Source: Gammaproteobacteria bacterium
Lineage (GTDB): Bacteria > Pseudomonadota > Gammaproteobacteria > Xanthomonadales > Wenzhouxiangellaceae
Assembly (NCBI GenBank): GCA_003561495.1
Contig: PWWM01000189.1
Coordinates: 1 to 14,807 of the forward strand
Direction: 5' to 3'
Length of the DNA stretch: 14,807 bases
Within the stretch, counting starts at the first letter, position 1. Each line of letters starts with the position of its first letter. The notes beneath the pieces were generated by a model. It did not search any database, was not told where the DNA came from, and worked only from the letters and a program-made list of their open reading frames with translations. The translations under genes and the position numbers were made by a program. Shown piece after piece: positions 6,367-13,040 of this stretch.

Positions 6367-7980
6367 TCAAAACCTCGCCACCCCATACGTATTCCCATTC
6401 AACCGCCGCTGCCCGGCCTCCGCGCACATCGTCAGACACAAACCCAGCACCCGGCGGGTATCGCGCGGGTCGATCAGGCCGTCGTCCCACAGACGGGCGG
6501 TGGCGAACAGCGCGGTGGATTCGGATTCGATCTTCTCGCGCACCTGGCCGGTGATCATTTCCAGCATGGCCGGGTCGACTTTTTCGCCGGCACGCTCGTG
6601 TTTCTGCTCGGTGATGATGGCCATGACCTTGGCTGCTTGTTCGCCGCCCATCACTCCGATGCGGGCATTGGGCCAGGCGAAGATGAAGCGCGGGTCCAGG
6701 CCGCGGCCGCACATGCCATAGTTGCCGGCGCCGAATGAACCACCAACCAGGATGGTCATCTGCGGCACGTTGGCGTTGGCGACCGCCTGGATCATCTTGG
6801 ACCCATGCTTGACGATGCCATGCTGTTCGGCGTCGGTGCCAACCATGTAGCCGGTGGTGTTTTGCAGGTATACGATAGGTCGACCGGCCTGGCAGCACAG
6901 CTGGATAAACTGGGCAGCCTTGGTTGCGCCGTCGGCGGTGATTGGCCCGTTGTTGCCGATCAGTCCAATGGCATGACCTTCGATGGTGGCGAAACCACAA
7001 ACGGTCTGCTCATCGTAGGCGCGCTTGAAATCGAGAAACTCCGAGTCATCGACGATGCGGGCGATGATCTCGCGTACATCGTAGGGCCGACGCGGGTCGG
7101 CCGGGACGATACCGAGCAATTCCTCGGCATCGAATCGCGGGGCTCTGACCTCTTTCGCATCGGACTCGACGGCGAACCCCGGAGCCAGCATTTCCGCCAC
7201 CTGGCGGGCCAGTCGAATGCCGTCGGTGTCATCTGCAGCCGTCCATTCGGCCGTACCGGTGGTCGTGGCGTGCATCTCGGCCCCGCCCAGGGATTCATCA
7301 TCGGCATCTTCGCCGGTGGCGGCCTTGACCAGCGGAGGGCCGGCCAGATAAACCCGGGCACGCTCCCTGACCATGATCACGTAGTCCGACAGGCCCGGCA
7401 CGTAGGCGCCACCGGCGGTCGCATTGCCATGAACCACGGTGATCTGCGGAATGCCGGCAGCCGAGAGGCGGGCCTGGTTGGCGAACGAGCGGGCGCCTTC
7501 GACAAACAGCTCGGACTGGTAGTTGAGATTGGCCCCGCCGGATTCGAGCAGACTGATCATGGGCAGACGGTTTTCCAACGCGATCTGCTGCAACCGCAGT
7601 CCTTTCTTCAGCCCGATCGGGGAAATCGTGCCACCCTTGATGGCACTGTTGGAGGCGCTGACCACCACGCGCATGCCGGCGACCTGGCCGATGCCGGCAA
7701 TCGAGCCGCCACCGGCTGTCGAGCCGTCACGATCATCGTACATGCGATAACCGGCCAGATCACACAGTTGAAGAAACGGTTTTCCGGGATCGAGCAACAG
7801 ACTCAGACGTTCGCGCGGCATGAGCTGGCCGCGCCGGTCGAATTTTTCACGCGCGCCTTCTTCGCGCTCGCGGATCCTCGTGCGGATGGCCTCGACCTCG
7901 GCGATCTGTTCGAGCATGCGTTTGCGATTGGCCAAGAATTCTTCGCTACACGGATCAATGGCGGATTGCACATGTGTCAC
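6367..7980 (-). CDS. atuC: Acyl-CoA carboxylase beta subunit (geranyl-CoA/methylcrotonyl-CoA type, AtuC-like)
   Basis: Carboxyltransferase subunit that moves CO2 from biotin (on AtuF) to the gamma carbon of an alpha-beta unsaturated acyl-CoA. The protein has 537 residues in two crotonase-like halves. It shows ESGGANLNYQ (146-155), the oxyanion glycines GNATAGGAYVPG (185-196), AGPPLVKAATGE (213-224) and the second-half motif GGSFGAGNYGMCGRG (413-427) with GVMGGEQAAKV (442-452). These put it in the MCC/GCC lineage and not with propionyl-CoA carboxylases. The start is GTG at 7980, overlapping the atuB stop by 4 bp (GTGA). It is supported by GGAGG ten bases upstream inside atuB. The loop before SFANQARLSA (165-174) is shorter than I recall for MCC, and Ala167 sits where MCC has an aromatic residue, which hints at a larger substrate pocket. 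Confidence 0.9.
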   Translation of the reverse strand: MTHVQSAIDPCSEEFLANRKRMLEQIAEVEAIRTRIREREEGAREKFDRRGQLMPRERLSLLLDPGKPFLQLCDLAGYRMYDDRDGSTAGGGSIAGIGQVAGMRVVVSASNSAIKGGTISPIGLKKGLRLQQIALENRLPMISLLESGGANLNYQSELFVEGARSFANQARLSAAGIPQITVVHGNATAGGAYVPGLSDYVIMVRERARVYLAGPPLVKAATGEDADDESLGGAEMHATTTGTAEWTAADDTDGIRLARQVAEMLAPGFAVESDAKEVRAPRFDAEELLGIVPADPRRPYDVREIIARIVDDSEFLDFKRAYDEQTVCGFATIEGHAIGLIGNNGPITADGATKAAQFIQLCCQAGRPIVYLQNTTGYMVGTDAEQHGIVKHGSKMIQAVANANVPQMTILVGGSFGAGNYGMCGRGLDPRFIFAWPNARIGVMGGEQAAKVMAIITEQKHERAGEKVDPAMLEMITGQVREKIESESTALFATARLWDDGLIDPRDTRRVLGLCLTMCAEAGQRRLNGNTYGVARF

Positions 7981-8840
7981 TTCTTGAGCACCTCCGGCAG
8001 TTCACCGCGATGGAATGCGTCAAAAGGCTCGGAGCGGTCATGGTCAGCCAGCGGCCAGATGCGCCCGCCCAGCGAGCCGGCGCCATCGACCCGCATCAGT
8101 TCACCGGAAATGAACGACGCGGCATCCGACAATAGAAACACCACCGCCGCGCTGACCTCGGACTCGCGTCCCAGGCGTTTCAGCGGCACGGATTTTTCCA
8201 GCATCGGGATCAACGCGCGCGCAGCACCCTCGTAGGTATCCAGGCCGCTGGAGGCAATCCAGCCCGGGGCGATGGCATTGACCCGCACGCCACTCTTGGC
8301 CCATTCGACCGCAGCGGTTCGGGTCAGGTTGGCCATTCCGGCCCGGGCCGCACCGGAATGCGCCATGCCCGGCATGCCGCCCCACATGTCGGCGAGCATG
8401 TTGACGATGGCGCCACCATGCTTTTGCATCGAGCGACGATAGACCGCGCGCATCATGTGAAATCCGCCCGTGAGATTGGTGCGCACCACGGTTTCGAACC
8501 CTTTCGAACTGATCTCTTCCAGCGGAGATGGGAACTGGCCGCCGGCATTGTTGAACAGGCCGTGGATCACGCCATGTCGATCCACCAGATCCTCGACCCG
8601 TTGTTCAACGGCATCGGCGTCGCGGATATCGCAGGTCGCCCAATCAGCGTTGCCGCCGTCGGCTTCTATTTCTTCGACGGTCTTTTTCAGGGGCTCGGTC
8701 TTGCGACCGATCAGAATGACATTGGCGCCGAGACTGGCCAGTTCATGCGCGCTGCAGCGACCGATGCCGCTGCCGCCGCCGGTCACCACGATGGTTCTAT
8801 CGGCAAACAGGTTTTCCTTGAATATCGACTGATAAGGCAT
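7977..8840 (-). CDS. atuB: Short-chain dehydrogenase/reductase, enoyl-CoA-reductase-like (AtuB-like)
   Basis: NAD(P)-dependent Rossmann-fold SDR of 287 residues. The cofactor motif TGGGSGIG is at 20-27 and NNAG at 97-100. The classical YxxxK catalytic motif is absent: that segment reads MAHSGAARAGM (159-169), followed by TRTAAVEWAKSGVRVNAIAP (173-192). The pattern HxGAARAG resembles peroxisomal trans-2-enoyl-CoA reductase and 2,4-dienoyl-CoA reductases more than alcohol dehydrogenases. It may therefore act on a CoA ester rather than on citronellol or citronellal; this is inference. The gene starts 4 bp after the atuA stop and overlaps atuC by 4 bp, so it belongs to the operon. Its role in the Pseudomonas Atu pathway is, to my knowledge, not fixed. 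Confidence 0.82.
   Translation of the reverse strand: MPYQSIFKENLFADRTIVVTGGGSGIGRCSAHELASLGANVILIGRKTEPLKKTVEEIEADGGNADWATCDIRDADAVEQRVEDLVDRHGVIHGLFNNAGGQFPSPLEEISSKGFETVVRTNLTGGFHMMRAVYRRSMQKHGGAIVNMLADMWGGMPGMAHSGAARAGMANLTRTAAVEWAKSGVRVNAIAPGWIASSGLDTYEGAARALIPMLEKSVPLKRLGRESEVSAAVVFLLSDAASFISGELMRVDGAGSLGGRIWPLADHDRSEPFDAFHRGELPEVLKK
7991..7995 (-). promoter_or_regulatory. Shine-Dalgarno sequence of atuC inside the atuB end
   Basis: GGAGG on the minus strand with a 10-base spacer to the GTG at 7980. It supports GTG as the atuC start and suggests translational coupling with atuB. It is the clearest ribosome binding site in the operon. Confidence 0.7.
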
Positions 8841-8844
8841 GGCG

Positions 8845-10650
8845 TCAGGTCTTTTTCAGGGCCAGGTCCTGGACTTCCCGGGCAATACTCACCGGCACAT
8901 CAACGGGAAAATCCAGCAGCATCTGGGCGAAGGCCTTGCCCTGCGGATCCATGCGCAAACTGGCCACGCCACCGCCGCCCAGGCTGTCCTCGAGCAGAAA
9001 GTTCAGCGCGTGAATGCCGGGCAGATACCAGCGCCGGACGGGGCCTTCCAGCACATGCGCAAAGTGCTCGGCGACCGCCGACTCGCTCAGCGCCGCGGCA
9101 ATCCAGGGCAGGTACTCGCCCTTGCGGGCGATCACGCCGATATTGGCATGATTGCCCTTGTCGCCACTGCGGGCGTGCGCCAGCGCGATCAGTGGGACAC
9201 TGCGCTCGGCTTGTCCGGACGGTTCGGGCAGGTCATGGTCCGGACCCGGTTTGCTGTCACCGGCCAGGGGCAAATGATCGACCTCGATCCGCTTCTCTCC
9301 GATCAGCACTTCGACACTGACCCGATCCGCCGGCACTAGGAAACTGAACAGCCTGACCAGCGGATGAACCACCGGACGCCCGCCCACATAACCGGTAATG
9401 CCCGGCGCCATGGCCGTGGCGGCCTGGGCAATTTCGCGCGAAAACAGCACCAGGGCGCGCTTTTCGACATGGCGAACGCCGATTTTCACCACCACCTCGC
9501 GCGTGTCATCGCGCCGGGCATGTTCGCCATAGGTCGCCTCGGAGCCGAGCACCTCGATGCTGGTTTCGGTGAAATCGGCCAGTTTCTGCTCATCCAGCAA
9601 GCGCCGGCAACGCGCCAATATGGCTTGCGCCACGCGCTCGGCCTTGTGCGGGGCCTGCAACCCACCCAGCATGAACAAGGCCACGCAGCGAAAACCATCC
9701 GGCCAGGTGGCGACGACCTTGAGCGTCTCGGTCGGCGGGCGCCCCCTCGCACCACTGACTCGTACGCGGTCCTTGCCAACCTGTTCGATTTGCACTCGGC
9801 TGAAGTCACAGCGCACATCCGGCAGGGTGTAATCGCGCGGGTCGGCGATCTCATAGACGAGCTGCTCGGCGACCGTGGCCGCTGTCACCAGGCCACCGGT
9901 GCCCTCGGGCTTGGTCAAATCGAACACGCCATCCTGGTCGACCTCGACAATGGGGAAACCCATATTCTCGAATCCCTCGACCGTCTCCCAGTCGGTGAAG
10001 TTTCCGCCAGTGGCCTGGGTACCGCACTCGATCAGATGCCCGGCCAGCGAGCCGGCCGCCAGACGATCGAAATCATCCCGGGCCCAGCCGAATTCATGCA
10101 TCAGGGGCCCCAGCACCAAGGCTGAATCGGTGACCCGACCGGTAATGACCACCTCAGCCCCTTCGGCCAGGGCTGTGGCAATGGGCGTGGCGCCAAGGTA
10201 GGCATTGGCGCTGACCAGGAAAGGCGGCATGGGCACACCTGTGGACAGATCCACCGGTTCGAGTTCGCGCAGCTCGTCCTGGCGTGTACTCAGATCATCG
10301 CCCAGCACCACGCCGATCTTCAGATCCACTCCGGCCTGGTCACAGGCGGACTGCAGGGCATCGCGACAAGCCAGAGGATTGACCCCACCGGCATTGGCAA
10401 TAATTTTCAGGTTCTGCGCCTTGATCGTTTCAAGCAACGGCGCCATGGCGGTGTCGACAAAATCTCGGGCATAACCGGCCGACTCGTCCTTCATCTTCTG
10501 CCCGGCCAGAATCGACATCGTCACCTCGGCCAGGTAATCGAAAACCAGGTAATCAAGCTGGCCATGACGAACCAGCTGGTCCGCCGCCATCTGCGAATCC
10601 CCCCAGAATGCCGAGGCACAGCCAATTCGAATTCGTCGCGTACCCGTCAT
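8845..10650 (-). CDS. atuA: Acyclic terpene utilisation AtuA family protein (DUF1446)
   Basis: Signature gene of Atu-type clusters. The protein is 601 residues from the chosen ATG. The N-terminus RRIRIGCASAFWGDS and the segments LDYLVFDYLAE, KIIANAGG and VVITGRVTDSALVLGPLMHEFGW are typical of the AtuA/DUF1446 core. From about residue 485 there is a second domain with ALAHARSGDKGNHANIGV, matching the AtuA-like ferredoxin-fold domain fused in full-length members. No biochemical activity can be assigned from sequence. The frame extends to a GTG at 10683, but that codon would lie upstream of the predicted transcript start (about 10677) and adds an untypical N-terminus, so the ATG at 10650 is preferred. 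It is the first gene of the operon, divergent from atuR. Confidence 0.9.
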   Translation of the reverse strand: MTGTRRIRIGCASAFWGDSQMAADQLVRHGQLDYLVFDYLAEVTMSILAGQKMKDESAGYARDFVDTAMAPLLETIKAQNLKIIANAGGVNPLACRDALQSACDQAGVDLKIGVVLGDDLSTRQDELRELEPVDLSTGVPMPPFLVSANAYLGATPIATALAEGAEVVITGRVTDSALVLGPLMHEFGWARDDFDRLAAGSLAGHLIECGTQATGGNFTDWETVEGFENMGFPIVEVDQDGVFDLTKPEGTGGLVTAATVAEQLVYEIADPRDYTLPDVRCDFSRVQIEQVGKDRVRVSGARGRPPTETLKVVATWPDGFRCVALFMLGGLQAPHKAERVAQAILARCRRLLDEQKLADFTETSIEVLGSEATYGEHARRDDTREVVVKIGVRHVEKRALVLFSREIAQAATAMAPGITGYVGGRPVVHPLVRLFSFLVPADRVSVEVLIGEKRIEVDHLPLAGDSKPGPDHDLPEPSGQAERSVPLIALAHARSGDKGNHANIGVIARKGEYLPWIAAALSESAVAEHFAHVLEGPVRRWYLPGIHALNFLLEDSLGGGGVASLRMDPQGKAFAQMLLDFPVDVPVSIAREVQDLALKKT

Positions 10651-10683
10651 GCAGACAATCCGGAAAAAATCCTGCCAGCCCAC

Positions 10684-10712
10684 AGTCTACCAAGCGCTTG
10701 CTTGGTAAGCAA
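10684..10712 (-). promoter_or_regulatory. Predicted promoter of the atu operon
   Basis: On the minus strand a -35-like TTGCTT (10712-10707) is followed by a 17-bp spacer and a -10-like TAGACT (10689-10684). Transcription would start near 10677, about 27 bases before the atuA ATG. The spacer is almost entirely the 20-bp palindrome, so a bound repressor would exclude RNA polymerase. The -35 match is modest; the spacing is ideal. Confidence 0.5.
10688..10707. promoter_or_regulatory. Operator palindrome, likely AtuR binding site
   Basis: Perfect inverted repeat: TACCAAGC (10688-10695), 4-base centre, GCTTGGTA (10700-10707). It contains A-n-CAAG-nn-CTTG-n-T, the published consensus form of KstR2 operators (TetR family, CoA-ester sensing) as I recall it. 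The only divergently oriented regulator gene here is TetR-type. In Pseudomonas, AtuR binds two 13-bp inverted repeats in the same intergenic position; here I see one perfect site. Confidence 0.7.
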
Positions 10713-10726
10713 CACCCAAGTACAAT
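10698..10726 (+). promoter_or_regulatory. Predicted atuR promoter
   Basis: Plus-strand TTGCTT (10698-10703), 17-bp spacer, TACAAT (10721-10726, five of six to the -10 consensus). The -35 box lies inside the operator palindrome, implying autorepression of atuR. The transcript would begin near 10733, about 27 bases before the TTG start and within the heptamer tract. Confidence 0.55.
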
Positions 10727-10730
10727 CCCC

Positions 10731-10765
10731 CTGACCGCTGACCGCTGAAAACTGACCCCTTGACC
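10731..10765. repeat. Heptamer tract over the atuR leader and start codon
   Basis: Five 7-bp units: CTGACCG twice, CTGAAAA, CTGACCC and CTTGACC. The atuR TTG start codon is inside the last unit. Confidence 0.7.
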
Positions 10766-11377
10766 AGAACGCCCCGCCAGGATGACCGTCGTGACCGCCT
10801 GATCGAAGCCGCCGCCCGGCTGTTTCGAAAACAGGGCTACGAGCGGACCTCGGTGCGCCAACTGGCCGAAGCGGTGGGCATTCTCTCCGGCAGCGTCTTT
10901 CATCACTTCGACAGCAAGGAAGACATTCTGCTGGCGGTGATGAGCACCACCATCACCACGATGATCGAGCGCCTGCGTGAAGCGGCCGGGTCGGCATCCA
11001 CTACCCGGGGACGGCTACTTGCGCTGATTCAAACCGAGCTCGATCTGCTCCACGGCAACACCCGCGACGGGGTCTCGATCATCTTTTTCCAGTGGAACAG
11101 CTTAAGCAACGCAAACCAGAAAGAACTCCTCGCCATGCGCGAGGAGTACGAGCGTATCTGGCTCGATGCACTTCAGGCTGCTCGTGACGGTGGCGCCCTC
11201 AACGCCGAACCCTTCATCGCACGCAGACTGCTGACCGGCGCCAACGGCTGGACCATCTACTGGTATCACCGTGACGGCGCCCTGAGCCTGGATGAGCTGG
11301 CCGGGACGATTCTCGGCATGCTGACCGGGTCACTTTCAAGGGGTCAGGCGGAGGTGATCAGAGGGTCTGAGGTCTGA
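10760..11377 (+). CDS. atuR: TetR/AcrR-family transcriptional repressor (AtuR-like)
   Basis: TetR-type repressor of 205 residues, expected to control the divergent atu operon and itself. The N-terminal DNA-binding domain includes RDRLIEAAARLFRKQGYERT (11-30) followed by the helix-turn-helix VRQLAEAVGILSGSVFHHF (32-50). The rest is a helical ligand-binding domain. The likely inducer is a pathway CoA ester, by analogy with KstR2 and other CoA-sensing TetR proteins; this is inference. The start is a TTG without a Shine-Dalgarno sequence. An in-frame TGA at 10739 limits the upstream frame and no ATG is near, so TTG is the best choice. The last codons and the stop lie in a heptamer tract, giving a tail (GSEV) unlikely to be conserved. 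Confidence 0.88.
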   Translation: MTRTPRQDDRRDRLIEAAARLFRKQGYERTSVRQLAEAVGILSGSVFHHFDSKEDILLAVMSTTITTMIERLREAAGSASTTRGRLLALIQTELDLLHGNTRDGVSIIFFQWNSLSNANQKELLAMREEYERIWLDALQAARDGGALNAEPFIARRLLTGANGWTIYWYHRDGALSLDELAGTILGMLTGSLSRGQAEVIRGSEV

Positions 11378-11403
11378 GGTCGGACGTCGGAAGTCAGGGG
11401 CGG
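11362..11403. repeat. Heptamer tract between the converging atuR and methyltransferase genes
   Basis: Six 7-bp units: AGGGTCT, GAGGTCT, GAGGTCG, GACGTCG, GAAGTCA and GGGGCGG. The atuR stop codon (11375-11377) spans the junction of units two and three. No terminator hairpin is seen in this 35-bp convergent gap. Confidence 0.85.
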
Positions 11404-11412
11404 TTGGCGCCT

Positions 11413-12249
11413 TCAGGATTGTGGTGCCAGCAATAGCGTCGGGCAACGATCCCCAAGTTCGTATTGGGGGATCGGGCAGGCCAGCTCGTCAAAGTACACG
11501 CCCAGCGTGGCCCGGACTTCGTCCAGACGGGGAAACGTGTAACGGGCGCTCGCGCCGCGATAGGCCTCGATGGTTTCGATCTGGGCTGGCGGCCAGCCCA
11601 GGCTTTCGGATAGTTCTGCAGCAACGATTCGGGTGTCTTGCCAAGCTTGCCAGATATCGGCGACTGCCACCGCGCCGGTCTGTGCATCCACCAGGGCCAT
11701 GGCCAGGCGCCACTTGAACACATGGAAATTGCCGATCCGGCCTGCCTGCAGATCGGCAATGACACGCTCGGGGGTTTCGGCGACCGTCGGCCGCACGAAC
11801 AGGCGCAGGACCAGACGCCCGTTGACTGTCATGACCCGCGCCAGTTCCGCAAAGAAATGACAATGATCTGCAGTGGACTCAAGTACTGTCAGGCAACCAT
11901 CCCCGGCAATCAGGTCGAAACTGCCGGAGGCAAAGGGCAGCTGCAGCCAGTTCCCACAAATCCCACCCGGTCCCTGCCGACCTTCTGACGGCAACAAGGC
12001 GCCGATCATGCCGGGACAGCGATCGATGGCCGTCAGTCGGGTTCCAGACGGCCACTCCATGCCGACCAACTCGGGCGTCACACCCAGTACCAGGGCGCGC
12101 GGCGACCCCGAGCTCGAATCCCTGCCGGATTTCGCCACCAGTTCGCGCGCGACTGCGATATCCTCGGATCCGGGTCTCAGGGGTGGACCAACATGGGACC
12201 ATTGTGCCGCGTGACGGGACCAATGGTCATCGCGATTTGCAATGGTCAT
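11413..12249 (-). CDS. Class I SAM-dependent methyltransferase, unknown substrate
   Basis: A 278-residue protein with a recognisable but weak class I methyltransferase core. RALVLGVTPELVGM (51-64) stands for the SAM-binding motif I, AIDRCPGMI (74-82) for the acidic end of strand 2, and GNWLQLPFASGSFDLIAGDG (99-118) for the region around motif IV. ELARVMTVNGRLVLRLF (135-151) matches the usual post-motif strand. The motif I glycines are partly replaced (GVTPE), so binding may be altered. The C-terminal half (about 160-278) has no domain that I recognise. The start codon shares one base with the mazG stop (TGATG), so the gene is translationally coupled to mazG and is last in the phoPQ-mazG operon. 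Function and substrate are unknown. Confidence 0.8.
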   Translation of the reverse strand: MTIANRDDHWSRHAAQWSHVGPPLRPGSEDIAVARELVAKSGRDSSSGSPRALVLGVTPELVGMEWPSGTRLTAIDRCPGMIGALLPSEGRQGPGGICGNWLQLPFASGSFDLIAGDGCLTVLESTADHCHFFAELARVMTVNGRLVLRLFVRPTVAETPERVIADLQAGRIGNFHVFKWRLAMALVDAQTGAVAVADIWQAWQDTRIVAAELSESLGWPPAQIETIEAYRGASARYTFPRLDEVRATLGVYFDELACPIPQYELGDRCPTLLLAPQS

Positions 12250-13040
12250 CAGGATACTTTGGCCTTGACCAGCTGATAAAGCGTCTCGAGTTCGTCCAGA
12301 CCCAACGCCTCCAGGTCCAGCCCCCGTTCAACCGCCAAACGCTCCATGGCGCGGAAACGCTGCTCGAATTTCAGATTGCTGCGCCTGAGTGCTCCACCGG
12401 GGTCAACTTCAATCTGGCGCGCCAGATTGGTGACGGCAAACAACAGGTCGCCGAGTTCGTCCTCGATGGCGTCGACATCACCCTCGGCCATTGCCGACTT
12501 GAGTTCATTGACCTCCTCGTCGATCTTTTCGAAAATCGGCTCGGGTGAGGGCCAGTCGAAGCCGACCCGCGCGGCGCGCTTTTGCAATTTGACCGAGCGT
12601 CTGAGCGCCGGCAAACCGCGTGAGATGCCGGCCAGCACGCTGTCATCGCCTGAGCCCTGCTCGGCACGTTCTGCGGCCTTGATCTGTTCCCAGTTGGCCG
12701 TCTGGGTCTCGGCATCGGCGATCTCGGCATCACCGAACACATGCGGATGACGGCGCTCGAGCTTGTCAGCCACCGCTTCGGCCACTTCATCGAAGTCAAA
12801 GCTGCCCTGCTCTTCGGCCATGCGTGCATGAAAAACCACCTGGAACAACAGATCACCCAGTTCATCCTTGAGATCGTCCATGTCGCCGCGCTCGATGGCA
12901 TCGGCCACCTCGTGGGCTTCCTCAATGGTGTAGGGGGCGATGGAGCGAAAATCCTGCTCGATGTCCCAGGGGCAACCCGATTCGGGGTCGCGCAAGCGAG
13001 CCATAACCTCGATCAGTCGCTTGATGGGTTCAGTTTTCAT
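12249..13040 (-). CDS. mazG: Nucleoside triphosphate pyrophosphohydrolase MazG
   Basis: Hydrolyses (d)NTPs to the monophosphate and pyrophosphate, and in E. coli is linked to control of ppGpp and clearance of odd nucleotides. The 263-residue length is that of full two-domain MazG. The first domain shows CPWDIEQ (23-29) and the metal-binding set EEAHE (40-44) with ELGD (60-63). The second domain carries WPSPEPIFEKIDEEVNELK and EDELGDLLFAVTNLAR with the same kind of acidic set. The start codon overlaps the sensor kinase stop by 4 bp (ATGA), and the stop shares one base with the methyltransferase start. Confidence 0.95.
   Translation of the reverse strand: MKTEPIKRLIEVMARLRDPESGCPWDIEQDFRSIAPYTIEEAHEVADAIERGDMDDLKDELGDLLFQVVFHARMAEEQGSFDFDEVAEAVADKLERRHPHVFGDAEIADAETQTANWEQIKAAERAEQGSGDDSVLAGISRGLPALRRSVKLQKRAARVGFDWPSPEPIFEKIDEEVNELKSAMAEGDVDAIEDELGDLLFAVTNLARQIEVDPGGALRRSNLKFEQRFRAMERLAVERGLDLEALGLDELETLYQLVKAKVS

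Noticed and set aside
6805..8235. 476-codon open frame on the plus strand opposite atuC and atuB
   Set aside because: Lies wholly antisense to two well-supported genes; its composition (rich in Gly, Asp, His) is what the reverse of GC-rich coding sequence gives. No family motif seen.
8358..9320. 320-codon plus-strand open frame opposite atuB and atuA
   Set aside because: Antisense shadow of conserved genes, rich in Arg and Pro, with no recognisable domain.
10651..10683. Upstream extension of atuA to a GTG at 10683
   Set aside because: Overlaps the predicted -10 and transcript start region; homologues begin close to the RRIRIG segment.
11378..11412. Bidirectional terminator between atuR and the methyltransferase gene
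   Set aside because: Only heptamer sequence is present; the GACGTC palindrome is too short and no T-run follows.
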